NCBI GenBank assembly: GCA_032622095.1
Contig: CP136066.1
Coordinates: 174,031,164-174,095,163, forward strand
Origin: Siphonodentalium dalli
Lineage: Eukaryota; Mollusca; Scaphopoda; Gadilida; Siphonodentaliidae
Length of the DNA: 64,000 bases
Direction of reading: 5' to 3'
Under the pieces are notes generated by a model. The model was not told the DNA's origin. It saw only the letters and a list, made by a program, of their open reading frames with translations, and did no database searches. Shown here piece by piece: positions 1 to 10,971 of this stretch. Every line of letters begins with the position of its first letter. Position 1 is the first letter of the stretch. The position numbers were made by a program, and so were the translations under genes.

Positions 1-413
1 ACATTGAATAATATGTTTGGTCATATATAATACAGGTATATGTGAGAGAAGTCACTTCTACCTTGGACAAAAATATGGAGAAGTGGAATATTTAAGGGAG
101 AAGATGTCTCCCAAGTCGCTCTCACATGCTCTGTAGGCTGGTCCCTGTTAATAAGCGAGATCACTGAGTCGTGGCCATTGTGGATTCATCCAGCTCAGAT
201 CCTTGGTTTCAGAGATTCATCTAGCTCCGGTTCCGTGGTTTTAGTGCTACAGGTCAAAAGTTATGGAATAGCATTTCCATATATGGAAGTCATGAATAAT
301 TCATGACTTCCATATATTGAAAGCTACTCCAGAACTTTGACCTGTAGCACTAAAACCACGGAACTTGGCCTGGTGGATCCAATATGGCCACACATTTTTG
401 TGACAGTGCATAT
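1..413. other. Non-coding; contains a ~140-bp palindrome
   Basis: No exon seen. Bases ~226-365 form an inverted repeat: a CCGTGGTTTTAGTGCTACAG arm, its complement, and a near-perfect centre around 275-310 (TTCCATATATGGAA, ATGAATAATTCAT). It is probably a foldback element. Confidence 0.7.
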
Positions 414-414
414 A

Positions 415-624
415 CAGTAATGGCCTAAATAATCGACTCCTTAAACACAGCAGAATTATGGGTAACTTTTCAGGATTTAGTCGGAATAATGGCTTGCCAT
501 TTATCGGAAAGTTCTCGGTGAGAGCTTTCCGATGAATGGCAACAAGCCATATTTCCGACTAAATCCTGAAAAATTACCCATAATTCTGCTGTGTTTAAGG
601 AGTCGATTATTTAGGGCATTACTG
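415..624. mobile_element. FB-A foldback element copy 1
   Basis: Near-perfect palindrome flanked by TA. Arms begin CAGTAATGGCCTAAATAATC and contain ATTATGGGTAACTTTTCAGG and TCGGAAAG; the centre is AGCTTTCCGATGAATGG paired with its complement. TA flanks and CAGT termini suggest a Tc1/mariner-type mobiliser (inference). Confidence 0.85.
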
Positions 625-1565
625 TACCATGATGACAGAGAGTTAATAGTCTTTGATATTAGTACCATTAGATCTCTGAATATCATTGCTTTCAACTCTC
701 ATATTTTACATGTAATTTATTTCTATTTATTGATCCATATCATCATCTTATTATTCTAAATCCCCATGTTTCAATGCATCACATATGTATCATTGCGCTA
801 TGATCTGGCTGGCCATACTTAATATGAATTAATAGTTCATTACATTTTAAATCATGTTCCTCAAAGCATTTCTGTGATATCAGTTTATTGAATAAAACAT
901 TTTTTGTTTCTGTTTGAAATCTGACAGTTATTGGATCAACAGGGGACAAACCAAGAATTTAAATCTTGAAAAATGGCATATTTTTCATTTATTCAAGATG
1001 AAAACCCAGGACTTCCTTGTATGTATACTGGTCATTGAAGAATTAAAAACAGAGATAACCATTTGGATGTCTTCCAAATGACATTGTTCTGCAACAAGTA
1101 TCACATTATTGACTTCTGACTACTGTCAGGTTCCTCCTTTAGATATGTCAAAAATTTATCAAAAAAGGTTGGTGCCAGTTTGGATTTACTGAGAATACAA
1201 TGTTCAATGGGTGCTAAAGGAGTTTTCAGACAAATTTGTCATGTCTGTTGCATTTTATATGTTGCAAAGTGCAATATATGTATATATAACTATGTGATAT
1301 TACTAAGGTTATCTTGAGTCAAGATGAACATGTCATATCCCTTCTGTCCATTGTGTTTACAAATGCGACTATTAAATACATATTTTTTATAACTACGCAG
1401 ACTAACGTATACATTATATGGCATCGAAGTGTGTGCATCATTACTTTTCGGAAGTGGTTCATATTTTAATCAATCAAAGATGGCAGCTTAGCTCTGAAAT
1501 GGAGGATATTTCTTTTTCACGTGTTGGGATAAATTCAGTAAATCCAACAAACCAATAAACACTAC
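625..1565. other. AT-rich non-coding stretch
   Basis: Downstream flank of the TMEM63 gene. Nothing recognisable: no exon, RNA gene or clear repeat. Confidence 0.5.
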
Positions 1566-3338
1566 TTAACACTTTCATGACTGGAGGTTCCTGAAATTTT
1601 TTTACCCTGTGCCAATGCATTCTCTTATATATGCGAGTCGACCATAGGTCGCCTCGCATATATAAGAGAATGCATTGGCCTAACAATTTTTTACAATTTT
1701 AATAATTTTTAGTCGAGTTTTTTTCCAAAACTCGACTTATAGTTTGATGGGGGACGGTGGGCGGGCGGCGGGCGGGCGGCGGACGGCGTGTTTTGCTTAT
1801 AACTCAACCGTTTATTGACGGATTAAAAAAAAATTGGTGTGTGAGTACATATCCATGCACGTAAGCTGCAGACAAAAAATCGGGTTCGTCTGCACATTTA
1901 TTACAGAGTTATGGCCCTTTGAATTTTCAGCTCGTTAGCGTGATAACTTCAACAAACGTTATCCGATTTGATTGAAATTTGGTATATAGGTGTCTCCCAA
2001 GAATATCTCGGATGAGTTCGAAAACCGGCCTGGTCCGATAAAATTTGATAGAGTTATGGCCCTTAATTAGTCATTTTTCACGAATTTTCAGCTCGTTAGT
2101 GCGACAACTTCCAACAAACGTTATCCGATTTGATTGAAATTTGGTATATAGGTGTCTCCCAAGAATATCTCAGATGAGTTCGAAAACCGGCCTGGTCCGA
2201 TAAAATTTGATAAGAGTTATGGCCCTTAATTAGTCATTTTTCACGAATTTTCAGCTCGTTAGCGCGATAACTTCAACAAACGTTATCCGATTTGATTGAA
2301 ATTTGGTATATAGGTGTCTCCCAAGAATATCTCGGATGAGTTCGAAAACCGGCCTCGTCCGATAAAATTTGATAGAGTTTTGGCCCTTAATTAGTCATTT
2401 TTCACGAATTTTGAGCTCGTTAGCGTGATAACTTCAACAAACGTCATCCGATTCAACTAAAATTTGGTATATAAGTGTCTTCCAATAATATCCTGAACGA
2501 GTTCGAAAACCAGCCTGGCCCAATAAAATTTGATAGAGTTATGGCCCTTAATTAGTCATTTTTCGTGAATTTTTAGCTCGTTAGCGCGATAACTTCAACA
2601 AACGTCCTCCGATTTGTTTAAAATTTGGAATAGACATACTTGCCAAGAATATTTCGGACGAGTTCGAAAACCAGCCTGGCCCGATAAAATTTGATGGAGT
2701 TATGGCCCTTAATTAGTCATTTTTCGATTTTACCTATTAATTAGTCTACCGATACTGATGCACACCAATTGGCGGTAGCCACCGGCAGTAAACCACCGAA
2801 AACGAGACACAGCATCTCTGATGCCACCTCTTGTTTCTTGTATCCTTTAACAATTTTATAATTTCACCCATACAGAGCCCCAGACAAACATGAGCAGACG
2901 ACACTCTTCTATATGTGTGTGGGGCTCCCTGCAGGGTAATGGATGTTTTTTATTTTATGTCCTAAAAATTGTCAGAAACATTTATTTAAAAAAAATGATA
3001 AAAAATTGTTAGGCCAATGCATTCTCTTATATATGCGAGGCGACCTATGGTCGACTCGCATATATAAGAGAATGCATTGGCACAGGCTAAAAAAATCCCG
3101 ACTTACGACCATGACTGGAGGTTCCTGAAATTTTGCGAAACGCAAGTGCCAATACATTCTCTTATATATGCGAGTCTCTCAAAGGGATCCTTGCATATAT
3201 AAGAGAATACATTGGCCAAATATTTACCTGGACCTGGTAAGCCAGTGCATTCTCTTATATATTCTCATATATAAGAGGATGCACTGGCACAGGAACTTTA
3301 ATGCTGCACCAGCTTAGCTCCCGCCATGAAAGGGTTAA
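1566..3338. mobile_element. Compound PB1-type / palindrome element with large insertion
   Basis: Begins TTAACACTTTCATGACTGG and ends CATGAAAGGGTTAA. It contains palindromic cores (CCAATGCATTCTCTTATATA) at ~1612-1680, 3014-3083 and 3148-3294. Bases ~1712-2830 are a separate insertion. The 22 bases CATGACTGGAGGTTCCTGAA+AT occur on both sides of the inner unit (1577 and 3111). Confidence 0.75.
1712..2830. mobile_element. Pearl-like (Helentron-like) element with ~160-bp tandem core
   Basis: Left end is a hairpin, AGTCGAGTTTTTTTCC against AAAACTCGACT, then a GC-rich GGGCGGCGG tract. About five copies follow of a ~160-bp unit holding CAGCTCGTTAGCG, CAACAAACGTTATCCGA, GGTGTCTCCCAAGAATATC and GAGTTATGGCCCTTAATTAG. 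It interrupts a T-rich spacer found uninterrupted at ~42110-42300, which defines its edges. The core-repeat architecture resembles bivalve pearl elements. No coding sequence. Confidence 0.75.
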
Positions 3339-3767
3339 AAGAATGCTCAACCCCATCATGTTTAGATAATAATTTATTTTTGAATACGATAATTCAACAT
3401 TAAAAGAACGCTCAACCCTATCATGATTTTATAATAATTTATTTTTGAATATGATAATTCAATATTAACAACAGATGAGACAACAGTGATAGAGAAAGAT
3501 ACAACATAAATAATTGAGAAGAGAATAAATGTAACATATGTATCAAAGCCACTTCTTTCACCAACGAATAATAAACTCTAAGGGCAACAATAAAATAACA
3601 AAAGGCTCCCAGGCATTAAAAGCTGAAGCTTTGAAGTCAACATAAACACACTTTAAGTACGTAATTGCAGGAACGTTGGTCATCTTTATCCAAGGGTGGC
3701 AACAGGATTTCCCCAACACAGAGGCTATGATCCCAATAGGATCCCGGAAGCTACCAGGCTGACCATT
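3339..3767. other. Non-coding stretch
   Basis: A ~75-bp imperfect direct duplication lies at 3341-3470 (GAATGCTCAACCCCATCATG / GAACGCTCAACCCTATCATG). Otherwise nothing recognised. Confidence 0.5.
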
Positions 3768-4022
3768 GCAAGCATTGAAATAGTGTGTCTGTCATTTGCA
3801 GAATGAGGTTCCCAGAGGGAGAATTTAGTGATGCTACCCTGCATAGCGGGCTAGCATCACCAAATTCACCCTCTGGGAACTTCATTCTGCTGAGGTGTAA
3901 GCAGAATGAGGTCCCCAGAGGGTGAATTTGGTGATGCTAACCCGCTATGCGGGGTAGCATCACTAAATTCACCCTCTGGGGACCTCATTCTGCAAATGAC
4001 AGGCACACTATTTCAAGGCTTG
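3768..4022. mobile_element. FB-B short double-hairpin element
   Basis: Ends GCAAG(C)ATTGAAATAGTGTG and CACTATTTCAAGGCTTG. Inside are two successive hairpins with arms CAGAATGAGGTCCCCAGAGG and loops CCCCGCATAGCGGG, separated by a GAGGTGTAAG linker. Confidence 0.88.
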
Positions 4023-5077
4023 TACCATTGCATGTTTTCCTGACAGGAGGTTAACCCTTCCCGACAGGGGGTTAACCCTCCCCGACGGGGGCTGTAGCCC
4101 CCACCCCTTGACCCCCCCCCCCCCTCTGGTGCCACCCATGTCTTTATGTATTAATGTATTGCACTAAATTGCGGTATAACCAAATTATAGTTTTATTAAA
4201 ATTATTTAAACAGTGAGTGACGTGCAATCTTGTGTCATGTCACTTGTGCCGCATGCAATTTATCAGGTAATTTTGGTTTTAAAATATTTATTTACCAAAA
4301 ATGATATGGTGACGTGATTGGAGGACAAGTGCTAGCCACATAGATAGACCTGCTCTCCCGACCTACAAAATTAGCCTGATGAGTCGCTATTTTATAAGAA
4401 ATTTATTAACCGAAATATGCACTAAATTCGATTCGAGCTGAGCTTTCGTACAGAATTGCGACAAATTTGATCACATAATCACATTTTAGCAAAGAAAAAC
4501 GATCTCGAAATGGCTGGGGTTTAAAAATATTAATATTGATTTCCTTATCAAAACCAAAGAGGAAGTAAAAACACATTCAAGAACAAATATAGTTCCATTT
4601 TAAATGTGTCTTTTCATGTTGACAAAATTTTTCAACCAAGCTTATAACCCATGTTTATCCACAGTCAACACTAAATAACCCAAGACAAATTGAATACCAT
4701 AATTATATATTCTTATTAATATAATAGTAAAGTTCCGGCATTGACATTATATCATTGCGATAAGCATGTGCCAATAAAACATGTGTGTCTTACTAAAATA
4801 TATGAGGCTGGGTTTAGGGGCTAATTATGTGATAAATTAATGTTTGTCTGATGGTATAAACTAGTACATGAGCCGTGGAAATTCACAATGCACGTTCAGA
4901 AATGAGTAATTATTAAAAAGTCTCATTTATAACTGAAATTTACAAGGAACATAGGTATCGATTGTGACAAAATTTTGAACATCAAACATACCTCAACCAT
5001 TTAATTGATGTTTGTAAAATGCACATAACCCCTTTCACTCGTAAATCATAGATAGTGTTTTAGTTTATGTTTTGATT
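4023..5077. other. Non-coding stretch
   Basis: Contains a short GC-rich run with repeated GGTTAACCCT and a C14-type homopolymer (~4045-4125), then AT-rich unique sequence. No exon seen on either strand. Confidence 0.5.
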
Positions 5078-5765
5078 AACCATTTCATGACAGCAGCTTC
5101 CTGAAATGTTGCAAAAACCCTGTGCCAATGCATTCTCTTATATATGCTAGCCTCCCATAGGGAGCCTCATATATGTAAGAGAATGCATTGGCCTAACAGT
5201 ATTTACCTTAACCTTGTAAGGCAGTCTATTCTCTTATGTATGCAAGGCTCACATATATGGGAGACTCACATATATATAAGAGAATGCACTGGCACCCGAT
5301 CATTAACCCTTTCAGTGCCAAGTCCGATTTTTGTATCAACCCATATACCCTGTGCCAATGCATTCTCTTATATATGTGAGTCGACCATAGGTCGCCTCAC
5401 ATATATAAGAGAATGCATTGGCCTAACAATTTTTCATCATTTGTTATTATTTTTTAGAATTTTTTAGAATTTTAATATTTTTTTCTTATATTCTTTAACA
5501 GACTTATTTTGTAGGTTTAGTGCCAGGGAATCTTACGTTTTCCATGGGCATCAAACTTATTACTATGAATACTTGATGATAGTTTTGAGTTATAACATGC
5601 CCCTAAGGTTTATCCAGTTTGTTTTAAATTCACCATAGCATGCTTAAGCATACCCAAAAAATTTAGGGCCGATTTTACAGACCATAAATTAGGGCCGATG
5701 AGATCGGCCCCTGGCACTGAAAGGGTTAATACTGCACCCGTGCAGATCCATCATGAAATGGCTAA
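5078..5765. mobile_element. PB1 element interrupted by a PB3 element
   Basis: The PB1 left arm (CATTTCATGACAGCAGCTTC) and two palindromic modules run to 5302. The PB1 right arm (TACTGCACCCGTGCAG to CATCATGAAATGG) resumes at 5730. The interruption is the PB3 copy at 5307-5725. Confidence 0.88.
5307..5725. mobile_element. PB3 element, TTAA target duplication
   Basis: Flanked by TTAA at 5303-5306 and 5726-5729. Termini CCCTTTCAGTGCCAAGTCCG and GGCCCCTGGCACTGAAAGGG are inverted repeats. Contains one palindromic core near 5355-5430. TTAA duplication and CCC termini are piggyBac hallmarks. Confidence 0.9.
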
Positions 5766-5807
5766 ATTATAAGAAATAGCAATTGTTTCATTTAAAGATG
5801 CATTCAG

Positions 5808-5947
5808 GGTTCCAGACCTCCAGTTAACCTTTTCTATGCTATGCGGGGTAGCATCACTAAATTCACCCTCTGCGGACCTCATTCTGCAAATGACAGACAC
5901 ACTATTTCAAGGCTTGGTTCCAGACCTCCAGTTAACCTTTTCTATAC
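5808..5947. repeat. FB-B fragment between 30-bp direct repeats
   Basis: GGTTCCAGACCTCCAGTTAA plus CCTTTTCTAT occurs at 5808 and again at 5916. Between the copies sits the right ~75 bp of an FB-B element (5840-5915). Confidence 0.85.
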
Positions 5948-6173
5948 TAAATGGATTCTTCGATACAAAGTCTACATTTGAATTGTCTATCATTAATTTG
6001 GATAGGTATCCAGAAAAAAAGGAGCAGACGAAAGACATACACAATAATAATTCAAGTGCAGAATGATTCATATTCACTGGTGGGAAATGTTCAGATAATG
6101 TCATTTGTTGAACTTATTATCTGAACATTTCTTGACAGAACTACATATGAATGAGTAGTTAGTATCGAAAGGG
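5936..6173. mobile_element. PB4 element
   Basis: TTAA flanks (5932-5935, 6174-6177). Termini CCTTTTCTATACTAAATGG and TTAGTATCGAAAGGG. An internal palindrome surrounds GTTGAACTTATTATCTGAAC. Confidence 0.82.
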
Positions 6174-6177
6174 TTAA

Positions 6178-7185
6178 ACCAACAACATTAAAATCTGATC
6201 TGACATCATTTTCAGCTTTCTTTTGAAAACCAAATATGACATAAACTAGAATTATCAACACCAAAGAATATATTATTATTGAGAATTAACATCGAAACTA
6301 TATGAAATGCAGATAAAATTCAATATTAATGAATATAGCATCTTCCCTGAAGCGCTTATTGTTCCAAACAAATTATTTTATACACTAGGTTCTAAATAAT
6401 GAGTAAATTAGATGTCGTAACAAGAGCATCGCCAGGCCGTGGCAAAATACGCCTGTGGTGATTTCAACAATAACTCAGGTGAAAATTGGAGGGCAGAACC
6501 CAAATTCGAACTTGACCTGTATATTGGGCTAGTAAACTCACATACCAAATTTCATTTCATTCAGTTCAGACTTACTACAGTTGTCATCCGGAAATGAAAA
6601 ATGCTAACGGACGGATGGACAGACCAATAACACAATACGTCCCGTTTTTTTCAAAACAGGCGTATAAAAATTGGTCTGGAAACCCTGAATACATCTTTAA
6701 GTTTATGAAGTTATAAACATAAACCTTGAGGAACATACTGTAATGCGCTATGTGCGTTACAGAATTTGGCTTCAAACTTTTAAATTATAACAGCATTTAC
6801 TAAATCAAAACAAGAATTATTTCTTATATTAATTTAATTAAAATATTGTCCAAATGCCTACCTTAATTAATTTCGATCTACTCAGGATTTGCAAAATCTA
6901 AGCATGGGCTAGATGGGACAATTGAGACTGTTACTTGTTGAAATAGCAACATGTCTGTAGCATGATGTTTAACCCAATACTCAAGACTGAAACCATTGAA
7001 CAGCTATGAATGAATTCAGTTGTAAATTTAAGAAATTTTGTAACTTGAGAAAAGTTGGGAAAATTACATATACCACCACTAAATTGGATGTAAACAATCA
7101 ATGTGAGACACAGATTCTAAAACATATGTTACCATACATGTAGTAACCAAAATCATTCCAAATAATCAACTCCAATCAAATTAAA
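6178..7185. other. Non-coding, dispersed-repeat tail
   Basis: At ~6420-6660 lies a dispersed repeat (ACCCAAATTCGAACTTGACC, then GGACGGATGGACAGACC) also seen near 45660-45900. The rest is AT-rich with no recognised feature. Confidence 0.5.
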
Positions 7186-7420
7186 CCTTCCATGACCAGC
7201 CATGACTGGAGCTTCATGAAATTTTGCGAAAACCCTGTTCCATAGGGAGCCTCACATATATAAGAGAATACATTGGCCTATCAATATTTACCTTGACCAT
7301 GTAAGCCAGTCCATTAAGTTATATAGGCTCCCTATGGGAGACTTGCATATATAAGAGAATGCACTGGCAGTCTGGCACATGATCTTTAACGCTGCACCAG
7401 TGCAGCTCCCGTCATGAACT
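7186..7420. mobile_element. PB1 element, degraded
   Basis: CATGACTGGAGCTTCATGAA at left, GCTGCACCAGTGCAGCTCCC and GTCATGAAC at right; first palindromic module partly deleted. Confidence 0.8.
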
Positions 7421-8917
7421 TCATCAGTGAAGAAATCACAGCCCTTTGAAGATCCTCTGTCTGAAGTGACGTCATATCATGCCCACACAAAAATATTAGC
7501 AATCAATTTTGGCTGCTCAAACAACCAATTATTCTATCAGTGAGACAATTTCAAATCTTTTTGGATGCCAGTACTTTTTATTTTTAGTATGAATAATGAT
7601 ATGCGATCACATCATTTCTGCACATTTAAGTACTATAATCTTCACTAGGCTGTAAATGCTGACCAGTATTTTTTCTGCATAGGCCTCTCTATTTTGTAGG
7701 TAAATTGCTAAGAATGTAAGCAAAAATTAAATATGTATCTATGATTCCATCCGGTAAGATGACAAAAACAAATTAAAATAACTCAATTCAGCATTACAAA
7801 TGGCTAAAAGGTATGGATGGCCTTCACAATGGGTATTGCTGTTAAAATAGTCAAACTTGTTAAAACCACCATAAACAGAAAGAATATTAAAATACAGACA
7901 GATTTTGTACTTATACCAATCATAAATAGCATGGTATTGTCAAGATCGTAGGCAGTGTTAGTAAACAAAAGTCATGCTATGTTACAGTACAGTACATAAA
8001 GAGTGTACAATAAGCAAAATACTCAACACCAGGACGATCCCACTAAGTGAACTTTGGTTAAACTGTACTATGTTGAGGAATACCGTTCTAGAGCTCGCTA
8101 ATCCTCACAACTCAACATTTTGGCGTTGAATGGGTCACAGTGAATCAATCGCTCAAAAAAATCACCACGTTGTTGAGTGTTTTGGTTATTGCACATTCTT
8201 TATGCGCTGTATATATGGCTCGCACAAGTGTGTTTTGTGGGTAATGTCGTATTCATTCTAACCTTATACAACGCTATCAGTATATTCTTGAGGAAATTTT
8301 CATAACTTGTTAACTATAAAGTTTTGACTCTAAGTCCTCAACTTAAAGTGATGTGAAACACTCCGGTAGGGTGATCAAATAGAAATGGAGAATAATCTTG
8401 CTCAAAGTAGTTATTTTTACAAATATTTTATCCAAATTGACAAACACACAAACGTCATTCTTAAATATTAATTAAATGCAGTATCTCTCGATTGTGAAAT
8501 CGTTTCCATTAATTTATCGCCAATAGTTGCGCCCCGAATCGAGAAGTAAATATTTTACAATTGAGCTTAGTTCAATGTTTTCTATGGAGTGGTATGGTCA
8601 TTCTGTTTGAAATTTTCGGCAATGTTAGTACATGTAGAATGCTACATTCCTCCATTTGATATAGTGCCGAATACTAACTTATGAGTTTCACTACCCAGAC
8701 ATGTCCATAATATATTTGTTTTGAATATCGGAAAGGGTATATAAAACATCTTTAATAGTGAAGTGGCGCATACAACTGCTAAAAAGTGAGCCTCAAGAGG
8801 CAGATCAACACCAGTCGTATAGAAATAGGAATTTATCTGATGTCAATAGCAGGGAGCAGACCTTTATAAACATAGAAATTAGCATGCACAATTAATATTT
8901 CTTGTATTTAACCCTTT
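7421..8917. other. Non-coding; small foldback at 7997-8203
   Basis: Mostly unique AT-rich sequence. Bases ~7997-8030 (GTGTACAATAAGCAAAATAC) and ~8171-8203 are imperfect inverted repeats around TTGAGTGTTTTGG, suggesting a ~207-bp miniature element. No exon. Confidence 0.5.
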
Positions 8918-8921
8918 ACCC

Positions 8922-9425
8922 AACAAACCGGCCAAAATCGGCCAAATAAAGCTTCAACAGCCTAAAATATCTTCGGTCTGTCTCAATAGAACCATACAAA
9001 TATGGATATCATTGGAACCGGCTCCTTGACCACATTGTGATAGTTACAGTTATGCCCTGTGCCAATGCATTCTCTTATATATGCGAGTCGACCATAGGTC
9101 GCCTCACATATATAAGAGAATGCATTGGCCTAAAAAAAATCTTTTTTTAACACTTTTTACCATTTTTTCTTACATTCTTTAACAATTTTATAATTTTTAA
9201 TGTGTTAAGCCAATGCATTCTCTTATATATGCGAGGCGACCTATGGTCGACTCGCATATATAAGAGAATGCATTGGCACAGGGCAAACTGTAACCATCAC
9301 AATGTGGTCAATGAACCGGTTCCAATGATATCCATATTTGTATGGTGTTATTGAGACAGACCGAAGATAATTTAGGCTGTTGAAGCTTTATTTGGCCGGT
9401 TTTGGCCGGTTTGTTGGGTAAAGGG
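8922..9425. mobile_element. PB2 element, full length (504 bp)
   Basis: TTAA at both ends (8918-8921, 9426-9429). Long inverted termini CCCTTTACCCAACAAACCGG continue through CCACATTGTGATAGTTACAG. The centre has two palindromic CCAATGCATTC cores in mirror orientation, joined by an AT-rich spacer. Confidence 0.92.
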
Positions 9426-9514
9426 TTAAAACCCCCTTTGGATTACTTTAAGGATTCTCCCCGCCAGTTAGTGTATACACTGGAGTACATATAGTAAGCT
9501 GATTGGATCATTTT

Positions 9515-9989
9515 CAAGCTTGCAAATAATGTGTCTGTCATTTGCAGAATGAGGTCCCCAGAGGATGAATTTAGTGACACTATCACCAAATTCACCCTCT
9601 GGGAACCTCATTCTGCTCAGGCCTCAACTTCTATGGGAGAACCTAGGGTCAGAATGGAGTTTCCCCCATTTGAAGTTGGTGATGTTTACCCATTAGTCAC
9701 CTCGATTATGCATTTTATCTTCTGCAAATAAGGCGATATAGAAACTTCCCAGAAGGGAAAAAGTAACTGAAAACAATGGGAGATATAGAAACTTCCCAGA
9801 AGGGAAAAAGTAACTGAAAACAATGTTCATTTGTGACTATAAATACTTCCCAGAAGATGAGGCCTAAGCAGAATGAAGTCCCTACAGGGTGAATTTGTTG
9901 ATGCTAGCCCGCTGTGCAGGATAGCATCACTAAATTCACCCTCTGGGGACCTCATTCTGCAAATGACAAGACACTATTTGCAGGCTTGG
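9515..9989. mobile_element. FB-B long element
   Basis: Ends CAAGCTTGCAAATAATGTG and CACTATTTGCAGGCTTG. Two CAGAATGAGG hairpins are separated by the ~250-bp spacer typical of the long form (CAGTTACTTTTTCCCTTCTG region on the opposite strand). Confidence 0.85.
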
Positions 9990-10160
9990 TCATTATAACA
10001 AGGTTTCAATCACATTTGTAATCAGCTTTTCACCAGGTGATCACTTTCGTAGTCAGATTTTCAAATCTCGTTTCATCGCGTGATGTGCAGTGGATGGCCT
10101 ACAATACAAGTGGGCACCTAGAGTCATAGGAATGAAATTCAAGCAAGGATACATTATGTC

Positions 10161-10413
10161 CAAGCCTTGAAATAGTGTGTCTGTCATTGCAGAATGAGGT
10201 CCCCAGAGGGTGAATTTAGTGATGCTACCCCGCATAGCGGGCTAGCATCACCAAATTCATCCTCTGGGGACCTCATTCTGCTTACACCTCAGCAGAATGA
10301 GGTTCCCAGAGGGTGAATTTGGTGATGCTAGCCCGCTATGCGGGGTAGCATCACTAAATTCACCCTTTGGGGACCTCATTCTGCAAATGACAGACACCCT
10401 ATTTCAAGGCTTG
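10161..10413. mobile_element. FB-B short double-hairpin element
   Basis: CAAGCCTTGAAATAGTGTG to CCCTATTTCAAGGCTTG; two hairpins with loops CCGCATAGCGGGC and GCCCGCTATGCGGGG. Confidence 0.9.
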
Positions 10414-10470
10414 ATTATGTCAACATAATAATCTCTTTTAATATAGGAATTGTTTCTTTCTTCTACTTAA

Positions 10471-10715
10471 TCCTTCCATGACTGGAGCTTCCTGAATTTT
10501 TTTTCAAAAACCCTGTGCCAATGCATTCTCTCATATATGAGTCTCGAATAGGGAGTCTCGCATATATAAGAAACTACATTGGCCTAACAATATTTACCTT
10601 GTAAGCCAGTGCATTCTCTGATATATGCGAGGCTCCCTATGGGAGACTCACAAATATAAGAGAACGCACTGGCACATGATCTTTAATGCACTATTGCTGC
10701 TGCCGCATGAAAGGG
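10471..10715. mobile_element. PB1 element near the gene's 3' end
   Basis: TTAA flanks; TCCTTCCATGACTGGAGC and CCGCATGAAAGGG termini; two palindromic modules. It lies ~120 bp past the TMEM63 stop, so could fall in the 3' UTR. Confidence 0.85.
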
Positions 10716-10833
10716 TTAAAATATGAATAACTAGGCTCATTCTATGCGAGAATATGAAAAGCTGACTATAAAATGATCGCAGGTGACATATAAGAGACGA
10801 ATCCATTCAGTAAACAGGGTTAATGTAACATTC

Positions 10834-10971
10834 TCATTCATAGTACGCTTCCTGCTGCTCTGCTTCGGGCTCTTCCTGTATCGGGGTGTCCATTGCTCCG
10901 TAGTTCCTCCGACCAACAGACAGGTTCTCCATCCCTTCCCGTTTATTCAGCAACACATTTGCAACAAATGG
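10834..10971 (-). CDS. TMEM63: TMEM63 terminal exon 21 and stop
   Basis: Reads [45 protein letters not shown] and a TGA stop at 10834-10836. The (K/P)(Y/F)xAxVL block matches the C-terminal tail of TMEM63. Acceptor is tttcattccag. No clear AATAAA signal was identified immediately downstream; a PB1 element lies at 10471-10715 within the probable 3' UTR or just past it. Confidence 0.9.
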   Translation of the reverse strand, partial: PFVANVLLNKREGMENLSVGRRNYGAMDTPIQEEPEAEQQEAYYE

